Shown here: positions 1 through 13,264 of the stretch, piece by piece | How positions within the stretch are numbered: position 1 is the first letter of the stretch | Layout: each line of letters opens with the position of its first letter | Assembly: GCA_016859345.1 (NCBI GenBank) | Contig: CM029112.1 | Coordinates: forward strand, 15,198,725 to 15,262,724 | DNA length: 64,000 nt | Reading direction: 5' to 3' | Source: Istiophorus platypterus | Lineage: Eukaryota; Chordata; Actinopteri; Istiophoriformes; Istiophoridae | Made by a program: the position numbers and the translations under genes | Notes under the pieces: generated by a model | What the model was told of the DNA's origin: nothing | Databases searched by the model: none | What the model saw: the letters and a program-made list of their open reading frames with translations, nothing else

Positions 1-23
1 CCGACATACAGCCTCACAGCACG
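1..23 (+). CDS. cacna1h: cacna1h exon (3' end only): domain III S1-S2 loop
   Basis: The first 23 bases read as the end of a codon followed by D-I-Q-P-H-S-T, then a GTGAGA donor at 24. Joined to the next exon this gives DIQPHST-ERVFLSVSNY, which matches the T-type domain III S1-S2 loop. The exon begins before the window. Confidence 0.8.
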
Positions 24-3000
24 GTGAGACACACACACTAACACAACCTACAGTCACACTTGTCTACATGCACTCTAGCTGTATTTCTCCGTTGCAAGGC
101 AAGGCTGGTGTTCTACAGTGGCTATGGAATGGTTCACGCTTTACTCACATAACTTGTAAATCAAGTAAATCAATAAAGCCTCCCTGTACATTAAACTCAC
201 TGGAGGCTCTTGGAGCTTATTTATTGTGGCAGACTCATTTTAAACAGACAGATAGAAATTCACTAGCCCAGAAACATCAAGGCTAAAAACTGCCCCCGTT
301 ATGAGCACCAGGCTCACTGTGTAACACAATGTAAATTTATAATAATTTCATTTTCTTCTTTAGGAGCGAGTGTTTCTGAGTGTGTCCAACTACATTTTCA
401 CTGTGATCTTCCTTGCAGAAATGGCCATTAAGGTAAACATTACTGTTTTCTTTCCACTGGTGTGGTGAAAAGTTGTAGTTTGTAGCATGTGCTAAGTAAT
501 TTTTTAACAAGCATCAATAATTACCTAGTTATAGCTTTGATTTACAGTTGAGGTAAAGTTTTAATGATCTCGTGATGGTTTCAGTTTGGCTCAGTTTTGT
601 TTTGTGCTTTAACTCCAGGTTGTAGCTCTCGGTTTTTGCTTTGGGAATCAGAGCTACCTTCAGTCCAGCTGGAATGTTCTGGATGGCTTGTTGGTGTTTG
701 TGTCCCTGGTCGACATTTTGGTCTCTCTGGCCTATACTGGCGGAAACAGGATCCTGGGCATCCTCAGGGTCCTACGACTGCTACGAACGCTACGCCCGCT
801 CAGGTAAATATTGCGTGTGTATGTAGGTATCTTTCATCGGTTTGTGGGGGTTGATACCTTGCGCACATGTACTGTCTGCATGTAAACTCTTCACATACAG
901 GAGACATACTACCATGCTTCATATTTCTATTACTTGTATTTGAGTGTGCAGGTACTGGATTAGATGTGCTGGTATTAAAAAACATCTGTATGTCTACATT
1001 TGTGTTTTTCAGGGTAATCAGTCGAGCCCCTGGACTGAAGCTGGTTGTGGAGACTCTCATAACCTCTCTTAGACCCATTGGGAACATTGTCCTTATCTGC
1101 TGCGCCTTCTTCATTGTCTTTGGCATCTTAGGGGTGCAGGTAGTTTGCATTGACATGCACAGAAACTTGAGCTTGCCTTAAACAAGTCACAATTTCACAG
1201 CACAGTTATGAAAGCAAGGTCGAGATCCGAGGCACAAGCTACAGTGATGACACTGCTTTGTCATTTTGCTTTTCCTTAGCTTAAGGACAAAGCTTTTATA
1301 CCCATTGTACTTTAAATGTCAGTCTTGTTGAGCAGCTTCATGCTGATTGTGGCTTGAAGGGGGGTCGGATGTGTCTTGAATATCCAATGGACACCAAGCC
1401 TTTGTTCCTTAAGAGTGTGAGTTTTGAAAGAATGAGAATTAGGTTAAGTGTAAAATGGGACAACATGACCCTGAGGCCAGCTTTTAGTCAGCTTTTAACC
1501 AAGCACTCAGAAAAAAAACCTCTCATACATATTTGCTCTATGAAATGTCCTTTTATTTGTGGCATTAATCGTTGGATGTTTAAAAAGCCACAAGCTCCAT
1601 TGTAATTGAGATAATGAGCAAATGGCAGCCCAATAGCTCCCCCTCCCCTCTCTGTCTTTCTCTCTTTTTTGCCCTTTAGCTCTTCAAAGGGAAGTTCTAC
1701 CACTGTGAAGGTCTGGACACAAAGAACATCACCAACAAGTCAGACTGTCAGCAGGCAAATTACCGCTGGATACGAAGGAAGTACAACTTTGACAACCTGA
1801 TCCAGGTACAGACTAACAAACTGACCCAGTGATGCTAACATAACCGTGAATGCAAAAATAATTAGCTAAAAAATACAAATAAAAGATAACTCAGGACAGC
1901 AGTATGCCTCTCTCAGCTTTTTTAAAAGACACCAAGCCTTTGTTCCTTAAGAGTGTGAGTTTTGAAAGTTTCATGCTTGTTCAGGTAAAAAAAAAAACAA
2001 AAAAAACCCAACATTTACAATCAACTTGAATTAATATTCCTATCCAACAAAACTCCTAGTGCATTAATATTATGACTGGGGAAATCTTTGTCTGCTGACT
2101 TACATCTCTTTGTTTCCTGTCCAGGCCCTGATGTCATTGTTTGTACTGTCGTGTAAGGATGGCTGGGTCAACATCATGTATGATGGGTTGGACGCAGTGG
2201 GAGTGGACCAACAGGTAATGATGTGAGGAATGGGCTGAGCCATTCTGCAGGATTGCAATCAGGGCCAAACTTTTGTTTATCACTCAGTATCAACAACATG
2301 AAGTCTGTATGTCATGTATTGTAACCCAGACTCCTCATTTAGGACCCACATTGACATTCTTCTAGCCAAAAATTTTATAGAACGCATGATATGTCACTTT
2401 TTGAAGTTATACAGGAAAACATTTTCACAAGGCACAAATTTGAACTTTAATGCATTTTAGAGAACAGTGTCAATGTTCCACTGGAAGCTCTGACTTCAAA
2501 ATATGCAAATACCTGCCTTAAAACAGCCCAAAAACCAGTTTCAGTTTTAAAATGAGTTGAAATGTAGGTTAGACCATAGAGTGAAAAAGAGACTGACTGG
2601 GAGGGAGTAATTAAATTAATATTTCTTTTAAAATATAGGCCAAATTAAGATGCGGTGGTGTAATAATAACAGTTTCTAAGTGAAAGCGAGGCTCAAAAGA
2701 GGGGTTTTCATAGAACACACTTCAAAGGCTCAATAGATGTTGCAGTCCTCAGATCCAGGACTGCCTTTGGTTTGATGTGCTGAAATAGTGCAGCTTTGGG
2801 TGCTAGTCACTCAGTTCATTATATTTTTCAAATTTGAAAAATAGCACCCAAGTGACTAGCACCCAAATTATGAAAACCTGTATCTGTGATATCATCAAGA
2901 GGAATCCTATAACTCCTATACTGACAATGACATTATCTTTTTGAATTCTGGAAAACTTTCTCAGTAAGGTTTTTTTTAAAAGAATTCACATTTTCTTATT

Positions 3001-6000
3001 TACTATATCTGAGACCTTTTATGTCTTTACTAAGTGATGCATATGAGCAAGATCTGTTGAAAAACGTAATATTCTCTTCTTCTACTCTACTCTACACTAC
3101 TCTATCAAGCCTGTGAGAAACCACAACCCCTGGATGCTGCTCTACTTCATCTCCTTCCTGCTCATCGTCAGTTTCTTCGTCCTCAATATGTTTGTCGGCG
3201 TCGTGGTGGAGAACTTCCACAAGTGCCGGCAGGACCAGGAGGAGGAGGAGGCCCGTCTACGGGAGGAGAAGAGGCTAAAAATGATTGAGAAAAAGCGCAG
3301 GAGTAAGGAGAATGAAGGGGCTGGTCGGTAGTCTATTTTTCTGAGCACTGCCTGCTTTCGGAGCCTGAAGAAAAGAAAAAGAGAATGACAGAGAGAAGAA
3401 ACAGGGATATCTATTCAGAATTTATGATTAAAAAAGAGGGAGAGATTGACAGACTGGCTAGCTCACGTGACTGATTGCTGACAGAAGGCGTGGGCTATTC
3501 CAGTCTAATGCATGTAACTGCATGACTGCAGCCCTCCCCCAACCTTCCTCTAACACTGCATGGAAAACGTAGGATACAGGGCCTTTCTAACAAACCTCTC
3601 AACTCTATATATGTATTAACCCGACAAAAAATTTGTAGGCTCACTCTTGAAACTAGAGATAGAACTGCAAGTGTATAGTTAAAAAAAACAAACAAAAAAG
3701 AAACATGCCATTATGATCAATACAGTATTAAGTAGTCTCTATTTCATTTTTTTCTTCTAATACTAAATATTGTTTTAATGCAGTTTCTAATACAGGACAG
3801 GAACTATCTATACTTGTAATAATTTTTTTATTATAGACATCATTATTGATGAAAAACTTTGCAGCCCCCTCTCCACATAGAGCTGAATAAGGTTGCTGCT
3901 TTCCTCCATGTGTCTCAGCAAAGTTTTCATTGGTTAAATGCCAATGCCCCTTCCCTCCCTCCGAGTGCATGGACAATCATGACCCCCCTGAGGCGTCGTT
4001 AGACACGGGTAGAAGAAGGACATTTCCTGTAAACATGCTTTGACTGGCAGACTCAGAAACATAGCAGACATTGTGGCTGCTATACCTGCAAATATCTTGG
4101 GTAATAGAGCTGTTTGAAGATGATAAGTTGGTTAATTACAGAGGACATTTAGATACAGTTTGTAGAAGAATACAAGCACGTGCTTGCAAAAAACATTAGA
4201 AACACACCACCTAAAGAAAGTCCAAATGCTCACAATAGATTTTCAAGGACTTGTTACTTTATTGTGGTAATATGTCAAGCTGAAGAAAAGAAATTGGAAG
4301 AAAAATAGGGTTTTTATTTATAGACTCAAATACAATGAAGAGCACCACGGTTTGACCACGGTCCTCTTCAACCCAACACATCAAATACAGAATTGCACTA
4401 GAAGGCGGTATATGGTGCAAGCAGAATGCCGATCTTTTTCATCTTGTGTTGGTAACATGTCTCACTGGTCTAAAACTGTGAAACTCCAGACAAATGTAAT
4501 GTAATCTAATAATCAGCTGTCTCAGAGCTAAAAACAAGAACAAAAAAAACCCCACATAACTCCGGATTGGCTAAACAATCAGTTCAAACTCAGTCATCAG
4601 TCATAAAAAGAATACAAAGTTTTAGACTATTGAGATTTTTCTGCAGGGTAAAATTATTGTAGTGGTGCTATTAGAGAAGAGAGCGGCTTCAGTGTTTGTT
4701 CAACATCACAGTGATTCTCTAAAAATTAAAAGTTAATGTAAGAAATTGAATTAAATGATTAAAATAAATGATTAAATGATTAAATCAATATGATTATAAG
4801 GTTTATTCAGAAATATTTCATTCATAGATGATCCTGTGTGTGAAAAGTTGTGTTGTTGAACATACCCTGCGCAGCTCCTCTCAACCATAGGTGTTACATC
4901 AAAGGCATGTAAGCATGCACCAGACAGACAGGGCATGGTGGATATTGGAGGGTGACAAAGATATGCACGTATACACACACAAATACACTCGAAATAATCA
5001 ACATGGACATGTGAGTACACAGTCAAAACTTAATTAGACAACTTTACATAAAACATGTCAAAACATACTTATATTGTTTAAGAAACTTTTAATAAATATC
5101 AGGTTTTGTTAGATTTGTCCACTTCTGTTTTCTTTATGATTACACCCACAATTTAAGTGGCAATCCCTAAGATTTTCAGACCCGTCAGATTTGGGGACAC
5201 CTGTAGTTACTGATGTTAACAGCAATTGTGGGTTTCATACGCAGGTCACAGAATTCTTGAAGCAGCAAAACTAACTCTGGTCAGTTTAACTAAGAAGTCA
5301 GGTAACAATTGGCCCTTTTCCATCAGTCTGTGAGCAGCTGTGATCTGATTCCATGCTGCACACGTCATGAGTCTGCGAGCGGCAGGACACAGTGAAAAGA
5401 GTTGGTTACCTGGCTGAGAAGTTGGAGGTGTGAAGCCTGTCGCCTGCAGCTGTTTATCTAACAGCTCACTGCAGCTGCTCCTTCTTCTTCCATTATGGCC
5501 TGAAATACTTCAAACTCAGCTGCTCTCACAAAATGCCCAATATGACTGTTGTCATGTTTTGTAAAAACATTTTGTCGGACAAACACATTGCGTTTCCTGA
5601 CAACACTTCATAGTAAGAGTTAACTCACATTTTGCCTGTTAAATGCTTTTTATGTGAAGCTGTTTGAGTATAAAATGTTTGGTTTGGATTAGCAATAACT
5701 TGATACAGTGTTTTTTTCTAGAAATGTTGTCATAGACATTGAATCTGTAATTCTGCAAATATACTTATATTGCCATAATTTCACCAGTGGGCTATAGGCT
5801 CAATCACGTTTGTATTACATCTTTCAGCAATAGATAGTAGAAGATGTATAACGGACATACATTTGAATGAAAATCTTTAAGATTGCCACTTTAAAGTCTG
5901 TTTATTGCACAAAGGCAGTAGTTTAGCTCATAGTTCCCTTCAAAGAGGAAGGAACACACCTGTCAGAAGGTATAGTCTGTAGTGTGGGTTTTGATAGATA

Positions 6001-8937
6001 CATAGCAAAGATCCTTCTATCCTGAGAAGAGTGAAACTATTAGAGAGGAAACGATTCCTGTTAAAAATGCTCCAATCAAAGGGAGCACTCTGACATTTTT
6101 CAGCACTAAAACTGTTGGCCATTTTAATTGGACTCAAAAGGACTGATATCAACTTTTTTTTAGTCCAGTACACGGTAGGTCACTGATTTGTGTACCAAAA
6201 CTAGAAATTAGCAGAAAAAAAAGCCTTTCAACAACCAGCCTTTCCTAGTTATACCTGGTATCTTGTTGTGCTCCCATATTATAAGTAAAAGAAACAAACT
6301 TTGAAATAGAAGCTCTTGCTTTAGGTGAACACTACTCGGGTCCAAGCCTTCATCTAAAACCTGCAGACCTCAAGCTGTGGTTGTGCACTGTTTTAAAGTA
6401 CCACATACAAAACCAGGCGACTTGGAGTTCTTGGCTAGTTCAAGTTGTATTATGTTTCCAAGACTGCGTCATTTGAGCTAATGAACTGCAGCCTGTTTAA
6501 ACATTCAAACCATTCAAATCCCGTTTTAAAATGATGATATATATAATATAGCCAACCTGTGACTCTCATGTCCTCTCTAATTTAAACATACCACACAGGC
6601 GGTGGTGTGCACAGATCGCCTAAGAGTCGGGAGCGAAAATGAAACGGGGCATTATCACCACTGTGAGCAGGGTTGCAATTAGGGCTGATTTTTGCCATAA
6701 GGTCAGCACGGAGTGTTACTTGAAAATATAATCCAAGGGCCTCTCTGGTGTGACATGAAACAACAAATTGTGCTTCAGTACTCTTAAGGCACATACTTCA
6801 TATAATGGTTTGAAGAAGGCATAAAAGAAGTTGGCGTTCTTGGCATTAAGGCAGTGGTGGTCAACCCCCCTTTCCTCTCCTTGTCCATGTGCACATCACT
6901 GGATACATGTAATATTTAAAAATCAGAGCACAGTTGCTCACGGTTACATTCTCGCTGTCTGTGATTTAACTGAATGTTCCATATTTGTCTCTCCTTGTGT
7001 TGGTCTTTGTGTTTTTTATGTTTGTGCGTGTTTTTGTGTGCTCCAGAGGCCAAGCAGAGGCCTTACTATGCCGACTACTCCCCCCTGCGTCTGTCCATCC
7101 ACACACTGTGTACCAGCCACTACCTGGACCTCTTTATCACCTTCATCATCTGCATCAATGTCTTTACCATGAGCATCGAGCACTACAATCAACCGCAGGT
7201 AATGTGTGCACATGTGGACACAAACATGAGAGTCGGGGACTGTGCTAGGTTGCTAAGGTTAACTAGTCAGAACCAGTATATCTGTAACATCCTTGGTTTT
7301 GCTGGTATCAGCATTTGACCATCATCCTTTAAATTCTCTTCTGTAAAGCAGTTTGCATAACATAAAATAAAATTTTCCACATGTGGCTAGCTTTAGCAGA
7401 GTAAAGGTACCATTAAGTGTATGTGCTTAAAGTCTGTTGTGCGTGAACACGGGTAACACCAGCAACCTATTGGATCAACGTGCCATAAGTATGTAGTGTT
7501 TGGGATTTTCCTAAACAAATCGGCTGCTGTTCCATAGTCACTGCAGCCCATCAACCTCCCGAGAACTAGTATATTTGCAGGCAGCTCCACTTTCCAAAAT
7601 ACTGTGACTGTGTTGATGCAGCATCAAGGAAACAGATAAAAAGCTCTGCAATTAAAATCCGAATCTGACAACAGCGCCAGCATCAGGTTAAACACTGAAT
7701 TATGTTCCTACTTCCTAATCCTGTAGTTTTTGCCTTGAGAAAGTTGACAAGTTTTCATTTGTTTTTTTCTAAATAATTTTATTTGAATTTTGATTTTAAG
7801 TTAACATATTTTTTTGGTTTTGTTGTTCTTCCATAGTATCATTTAAGTTTGCTGTAGTAAAGCAGCAAAAAACAAACAAGCAAACAAACTTGCAAACCTT
7901 TATTTTTTTATTATCTCCAACAAAGATAAAATATATATATATATATATTTATTTAAAATGTTACAAAAAGAGCAGTATTACCAGAGAAATCTAATAAGCA
8001 TCTGGTCTGGGGGGTGTTTATGAAATGAATAAATGTGTATTTATCTGTGTATGTTTGTCTTTGTGTTCAGTATTTGGAGGAAGTTCTGAAGTACTGTAAC
8101 TACGTGTTTACCTTCATCTTCGTCATCGAGGCTTTGCTCAAACTTGTGGCATTTGGCATACACAGGTTCTTCAAAGACAGGTAACACAGTGGGATGCTGG
8201 TGTAATTACAGTATGCACACAGTGCTTTAAAATGTTTAAGTTAGTATTCACTGAGTATATGACATTATTTGCTAATTAAATTATATGATATGTAATAATT
8301 AGCCCTTAATGCCTATGTGGCTCCTTGTTCTTAGTACACTGAGTTCAAGGAATTGGCTGGTGAGTGTTTCCATCTGTCTCAGTGTGCCTGGGCAGGGCCT
8401 AATCAGGGGTAAACTCTGTGTTTTTCTTACCATAGAGAGTAGTGGGTGGGCTACCCATTAATCAAAACAACCTGCCAACAAATGGCCACCAACAGCTAGG
8501 CAGCATGACTTCTTCAACTCCTGTGCTCCTGTTCTTCTTTTCAACTAACTCAGATTAAAAAATAACAACTTTTCAATAGAGCAGTTTCTACTGCTCTGTC
8601 TATTTCGCTACCCTCATCCCCTCACTCGCCATTATCAACCAATGCCACCCACTACTATCAGATATGGTTGGGAAAATTCTTAGTTAACCATTAGAGAAGA
8701 GGTCTCCACATGTACTGGAGTAACACTGGATTACGACTCCTCTTTTTGTAAGCAACCAAATTGCTGAATGATGTTTGTACGTGTGTTTAGGTGGAATCAG
8801 CTGGATGTAGCCATAGTGGCGTTGTCCATCATGGGCATCATCCTGGAGGAGCTGAAAATGAACGCAGCACTGCCAATAAATCCTACCATCATCAGAATCA
8901 TGAGAGTACTCAGAATAGCACGAGGTAGACACACACA

Positions 8938-9017
<80 letters not shown>

Positions 9018-12000
9018 CGTGCTTACACACTATCCGGTCTATACCAGTACAAAATATACAAATCACACAGTAAGTCGTAGTTGTGTCAGTCAGTTTGGGA
9101 CTCATCACTACAGACAGATACCATTAACATCGTATATCTTACACATTAAAATACACTTTTTCTCTTAATATATGTTCTTCTTATTATTATGCATTAAAAG
9201 CAATATGTCATGTATAAGTGCCTCCTGTTTTATAAAAAGAAATGAAAATTGGATTGTCTCCCTGCTGTACTTGCTGTGCTACAGAAGTATTGTACTGTGC
9301 CATTGTAAATTCCCCAGCAAATGGGCCAAATGAATCCCCTACAAACTCGCTGTGTAAGACTGCTCCTGTCTCTCTACAGTGCTGAAACTTCTGAAGATGG
9401 CCACAGGGATGAGAGCTCTGCTGGATACTGTCATGCAAGCGCTGCCACAGGTAAACACAGACTCTATTGGGTCTCAAAACACAGAAGAGAAATTTTGTTT
9501 TTTGTTTTATTTATATTTTTCTGTGAGAAAATAGGATCAGTATGAAGGTCTTCTTTGGAATAGACAGCCATCTGAAAGATTTATGCTTTTTGATGAATAT
9601 TTAACACAGGGTACATCCGTCCACGGTATAAAATTTGTAGTCTGGCCCTAAAATGGCTTTTTGATGAATGAACATTTTTTTTCCTCACCTCTCTACAGCT
9701 GAACTGCACACTCCATTTTCTGTGTTATTAAATGTGCATGATACAGTAATAAATGCCAAACACATCACATGGTACACAATTTGCTGTAATCACAAACACT
9801 CAGAGGAAATTAACTCCCACTATTGAGCAGTGTCTTATGATGTTACTCGGTATGCTTTTTTCTATCTAGTCAATACACTCCTTATAAAGTGTGTCCACAG
9901 ATGTTGTTGGGGCATCTCGGGTCTCCCTCTCTCTCCTGCTGTCTGGCACAATTGTTAAAGACAAAGAGCAGCTGAGCAAAAGATGATGATGCACATGCAG
10001 GGGCAGACTCCATTGTTTTGCTGTTTTTCTAAATGTCAAGGGTACAGCTTTAACAATCAGGGCACAGAGTGCATGAGTACGGACTTTAAGGAGCTGGATG
10101 AAAGACAACGTGTTGGGAATCTCCTGATGCTATGATGCAGATGGATTCATAAGAAGAGCATAAAGTTCATGGGGCCTGCCCAGAATCCGTCATGACGTCT
10201 GTTTATTAAGGCACTCCAGGTTCATAGGCAGATTTCTCAGTCTACTGGGTAGCAAGCTGCTGTCAGTGACTCAGCTCAGTCTTCTGACAGAAAATGTCAG
10301 AAGGTTCAGTGATTCTTTTTATTGGCAAAAATGCACATGTCTGCCAACATGCCTTTAATGTTAATTTAAAGCAATTTTAAAGTCTATTTCACTATGCTGT
10401 CATATAGACGGTTTATCAATGTAGTCTTCCTCTGTGAAAATTGAACTGACTTCAGGTAGCATGGAAGCACAGTGATGTTGTATCAGTGTCAGTATATCTA
10501 AAACAAAAGTTAATATCAGTGCAAGACATTTTTGTAAATACATCCTTTCAGTTTATGTCGCCTGGTTAAATTATTGTCAAATGATAATGAATAGAAAGAA
10601 AGAATTTTTAATGCCCTCCCCTCCTTGCAATTTCTAAAAAAGCAATTTTTACACTGCAGTGTTTGGTGTCTACGCCAATCTAACATGCATTTTGCTTCCA
10701 GGTTGGAAATCTCGGTCTCCTCTTCATGCTGCTCTTCTTCATCTACGCTGCGCTGGGAGTGGAGCTTTTTGGCAAACTAGGTCAGTCACATAACTGGCAA
10801 AAACATACACACAAACACGCACGCTAGAGTCTACAAGATTCACCAAAAAAAAGAAAAAAGGGTTTCCGAATCTACTCATTACTACCACAGTCATGACTTA
10901 TAGCAAATTTGCCTGCCGGAACCGTCTCTGTCAAATCCTCACTGTCTACTTCCATCTGTCTCCCTGTCTCCCTCTCTCTTTCTCTCCAATCATTCTCACA
11001 TCAGAGGCCTGTTTTGTACAAGAGACAAGCACATTTGCATTATCATATTTATTTATTTATTTATTTACCTAATTGTTCTTTCCAATTAATTTACAACTTG
11101 GTGATGAAGAGGGTGCCTTTAGGGATATGTTAATATGATTTTGCTCTACGGACTACAAAAATTGAAGGGATACCTGCTCTTTCATAAAGGAAAAATCCCA
11201 CTCCATCTTTGCCACGATTTGTGCTCTCGTCAAAGCTGCTGACAAAAGCTTTTGGATGTGCCGAACTTCCCGTTTCCACTATTTCTAATGCTGTTTTAAG
11301 GCTTACAAAGCTAAGGGAGTGAACTGTATTTTGGTACAGGCTTGTAGAAAAGTCTGGCGGAGAATATTGCATTACAAGTTGTTGAAGATCAGAAAATGTT
11401 ACTGTTACTTTTCATCCACAGTCATGTTCATGGCCCAGTCACCACTGGAAATTAGAGTCTGTTGGGTTTTCTTCTGGCTCCTCAACTTATCTTACAAATT
11501 TGTATCTGACAAAGGTTTCTGCGAACGCACAGTGATGATCACCTATTGAATTTGATGTCTCTTTGCTACTTTTTATATCATATATTTCCCATGAAAAGTT
11601 TTCAATGAAAGGACATTTTTATTTATAGGCAGCTGAGTCGGAGTCGGCAGCCTTCTACTTGTTAGAGTTTTTTTGTCGCTCAGTGTGGTTTTACACTTAT
11701 GTATTGTGATAAAGTTAAGTTCTTCCACTCCCCACAAAAATCAGACGAAAAAAAAAAAGAATTACTTCTACACCTTAGAAACCCTCTCACAGCACCGACG
11801 GGAACTGGCTTAACTGACTTGTGACATTTCTCTGCCCTCAGACAAAGACAGTGTAAGATGTGAAATTCTTTTGGGAGACCAGAGACGTGGGTGATACGCA
11901 TGTAGGCGCTCTGGGAGTCTTAATTCTTTGCCTCTGGAATCTGCAGAAGGCTGAACAGATAAGAGAAGGTCATGAGTAAATGAAATAGGAAAGGAGATGG

Positions 12001-13200
12001 AACGGAGGTTTGAATATTGATACTGACATTGTTGGAGCTTTTGATTGAAAATGTTCCATTTTGGAAACTGAATCTAAATCAAAGTACCGATCGCTTAATG
12101 TAATGTAATGTCCAGATCTATCCCCATTTCACCTCTATCCTTTTGCTACTGAGCCATGACTCAGACGCGGGACGCAGAAGCTCCAGTATTCTATTTATTG
12201 GAAGAACCGCTGATAACACATTCATTTTTAGATTTGCAATCACATACTTAATCACACTGGTTTGATTTTGAATCATCTAGTTTCTTCTAAAGGATCTGTC
12301 TGTTTTGATTTAACCCACTTTTTCTCACTTTTTTATATTGTGTAAAATCTATGATATTGTCATTCTTTTTGTCTCTTACAGATATATCAACCACTTCTCT
12401 GTATCACAGTGTATTTCAGTTTGATTCAAATTAGTCTTATAGACAGTCGGCCTAGTATTTTCCTCTGAGCTGCACACTTGCATTGTAAAATCCTCTCGTT
12501 TTTCTCCTGGTAACTGAAACTTACAATTAGAAACAAGGAACATAATACTTTCACCCTTCTTGAGCTTCGTCTTGCAAAGGAAGATAGCTTCTAGTGGCTG
12601 TTCAGATTCTGTAAAAAGGCTCCTTAGGGCTTCCTGTCAAATTGACAGTGAAACTTCCCTGTCCTCCAGAAGACAGCTATCTATTCTCCTCTCCTGTGTC
12701 ATGTCCATGGGGACACACTGCTCAGCACCTCGTCTGTTTGTGTGTTCGGTATATGCTGTTTTAATAGGAAATTCTGAATGAGACACTGACATTTAAAAGA
12801 CCACACAGGCTCTTATCAACATGTTTAGAGTGCAATGAAATTAATGTCTGTCTATGTTTGTGTGTTGATTAGAGTGCAATGACAACAACCCGTGTGAGGG
12901 CTTGAGTCGTCACGCAACGTTTGAAAATTTTGGGATGGCCTTCCTCACACTGTTTCGAGTGTCCACTGGAGACAACTGGAATGGGATTATGAAAGTATGA
13001 ACACACGCACACTCTCTCATGAATGATGACTAGATTATCTCATAACCACAGAGAGAGCAATGACCTCCAAAACCAATTATAGAATAATAGAGTAGCTTAG
13101 AGCCGAGTGGTGTCAACACTCTCACATCTTCATTTTTATTTAATTAAAAAATGTGATGCATGATATAATTGCCCCCAACTAACTTATCCTAACAATTTTA

Positions 13201-13264
<64 letters not shown>

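Noticed and set aside
4341..4361. GAGCACCACGG resembling half of a REST/NRSE site
   Set aside because: The second half-site (ACAGCGCC) is absent and the place is inside a cacna1h intron; insufficient.
3331..7046. Search for the 18-nt alternative microexon (STFPSPE-like) known in mammalian Cav3
   Set aside because: No AG-bounded 18-nt candidate with that coding pattern was found by eye; too short to call absent with confidence.
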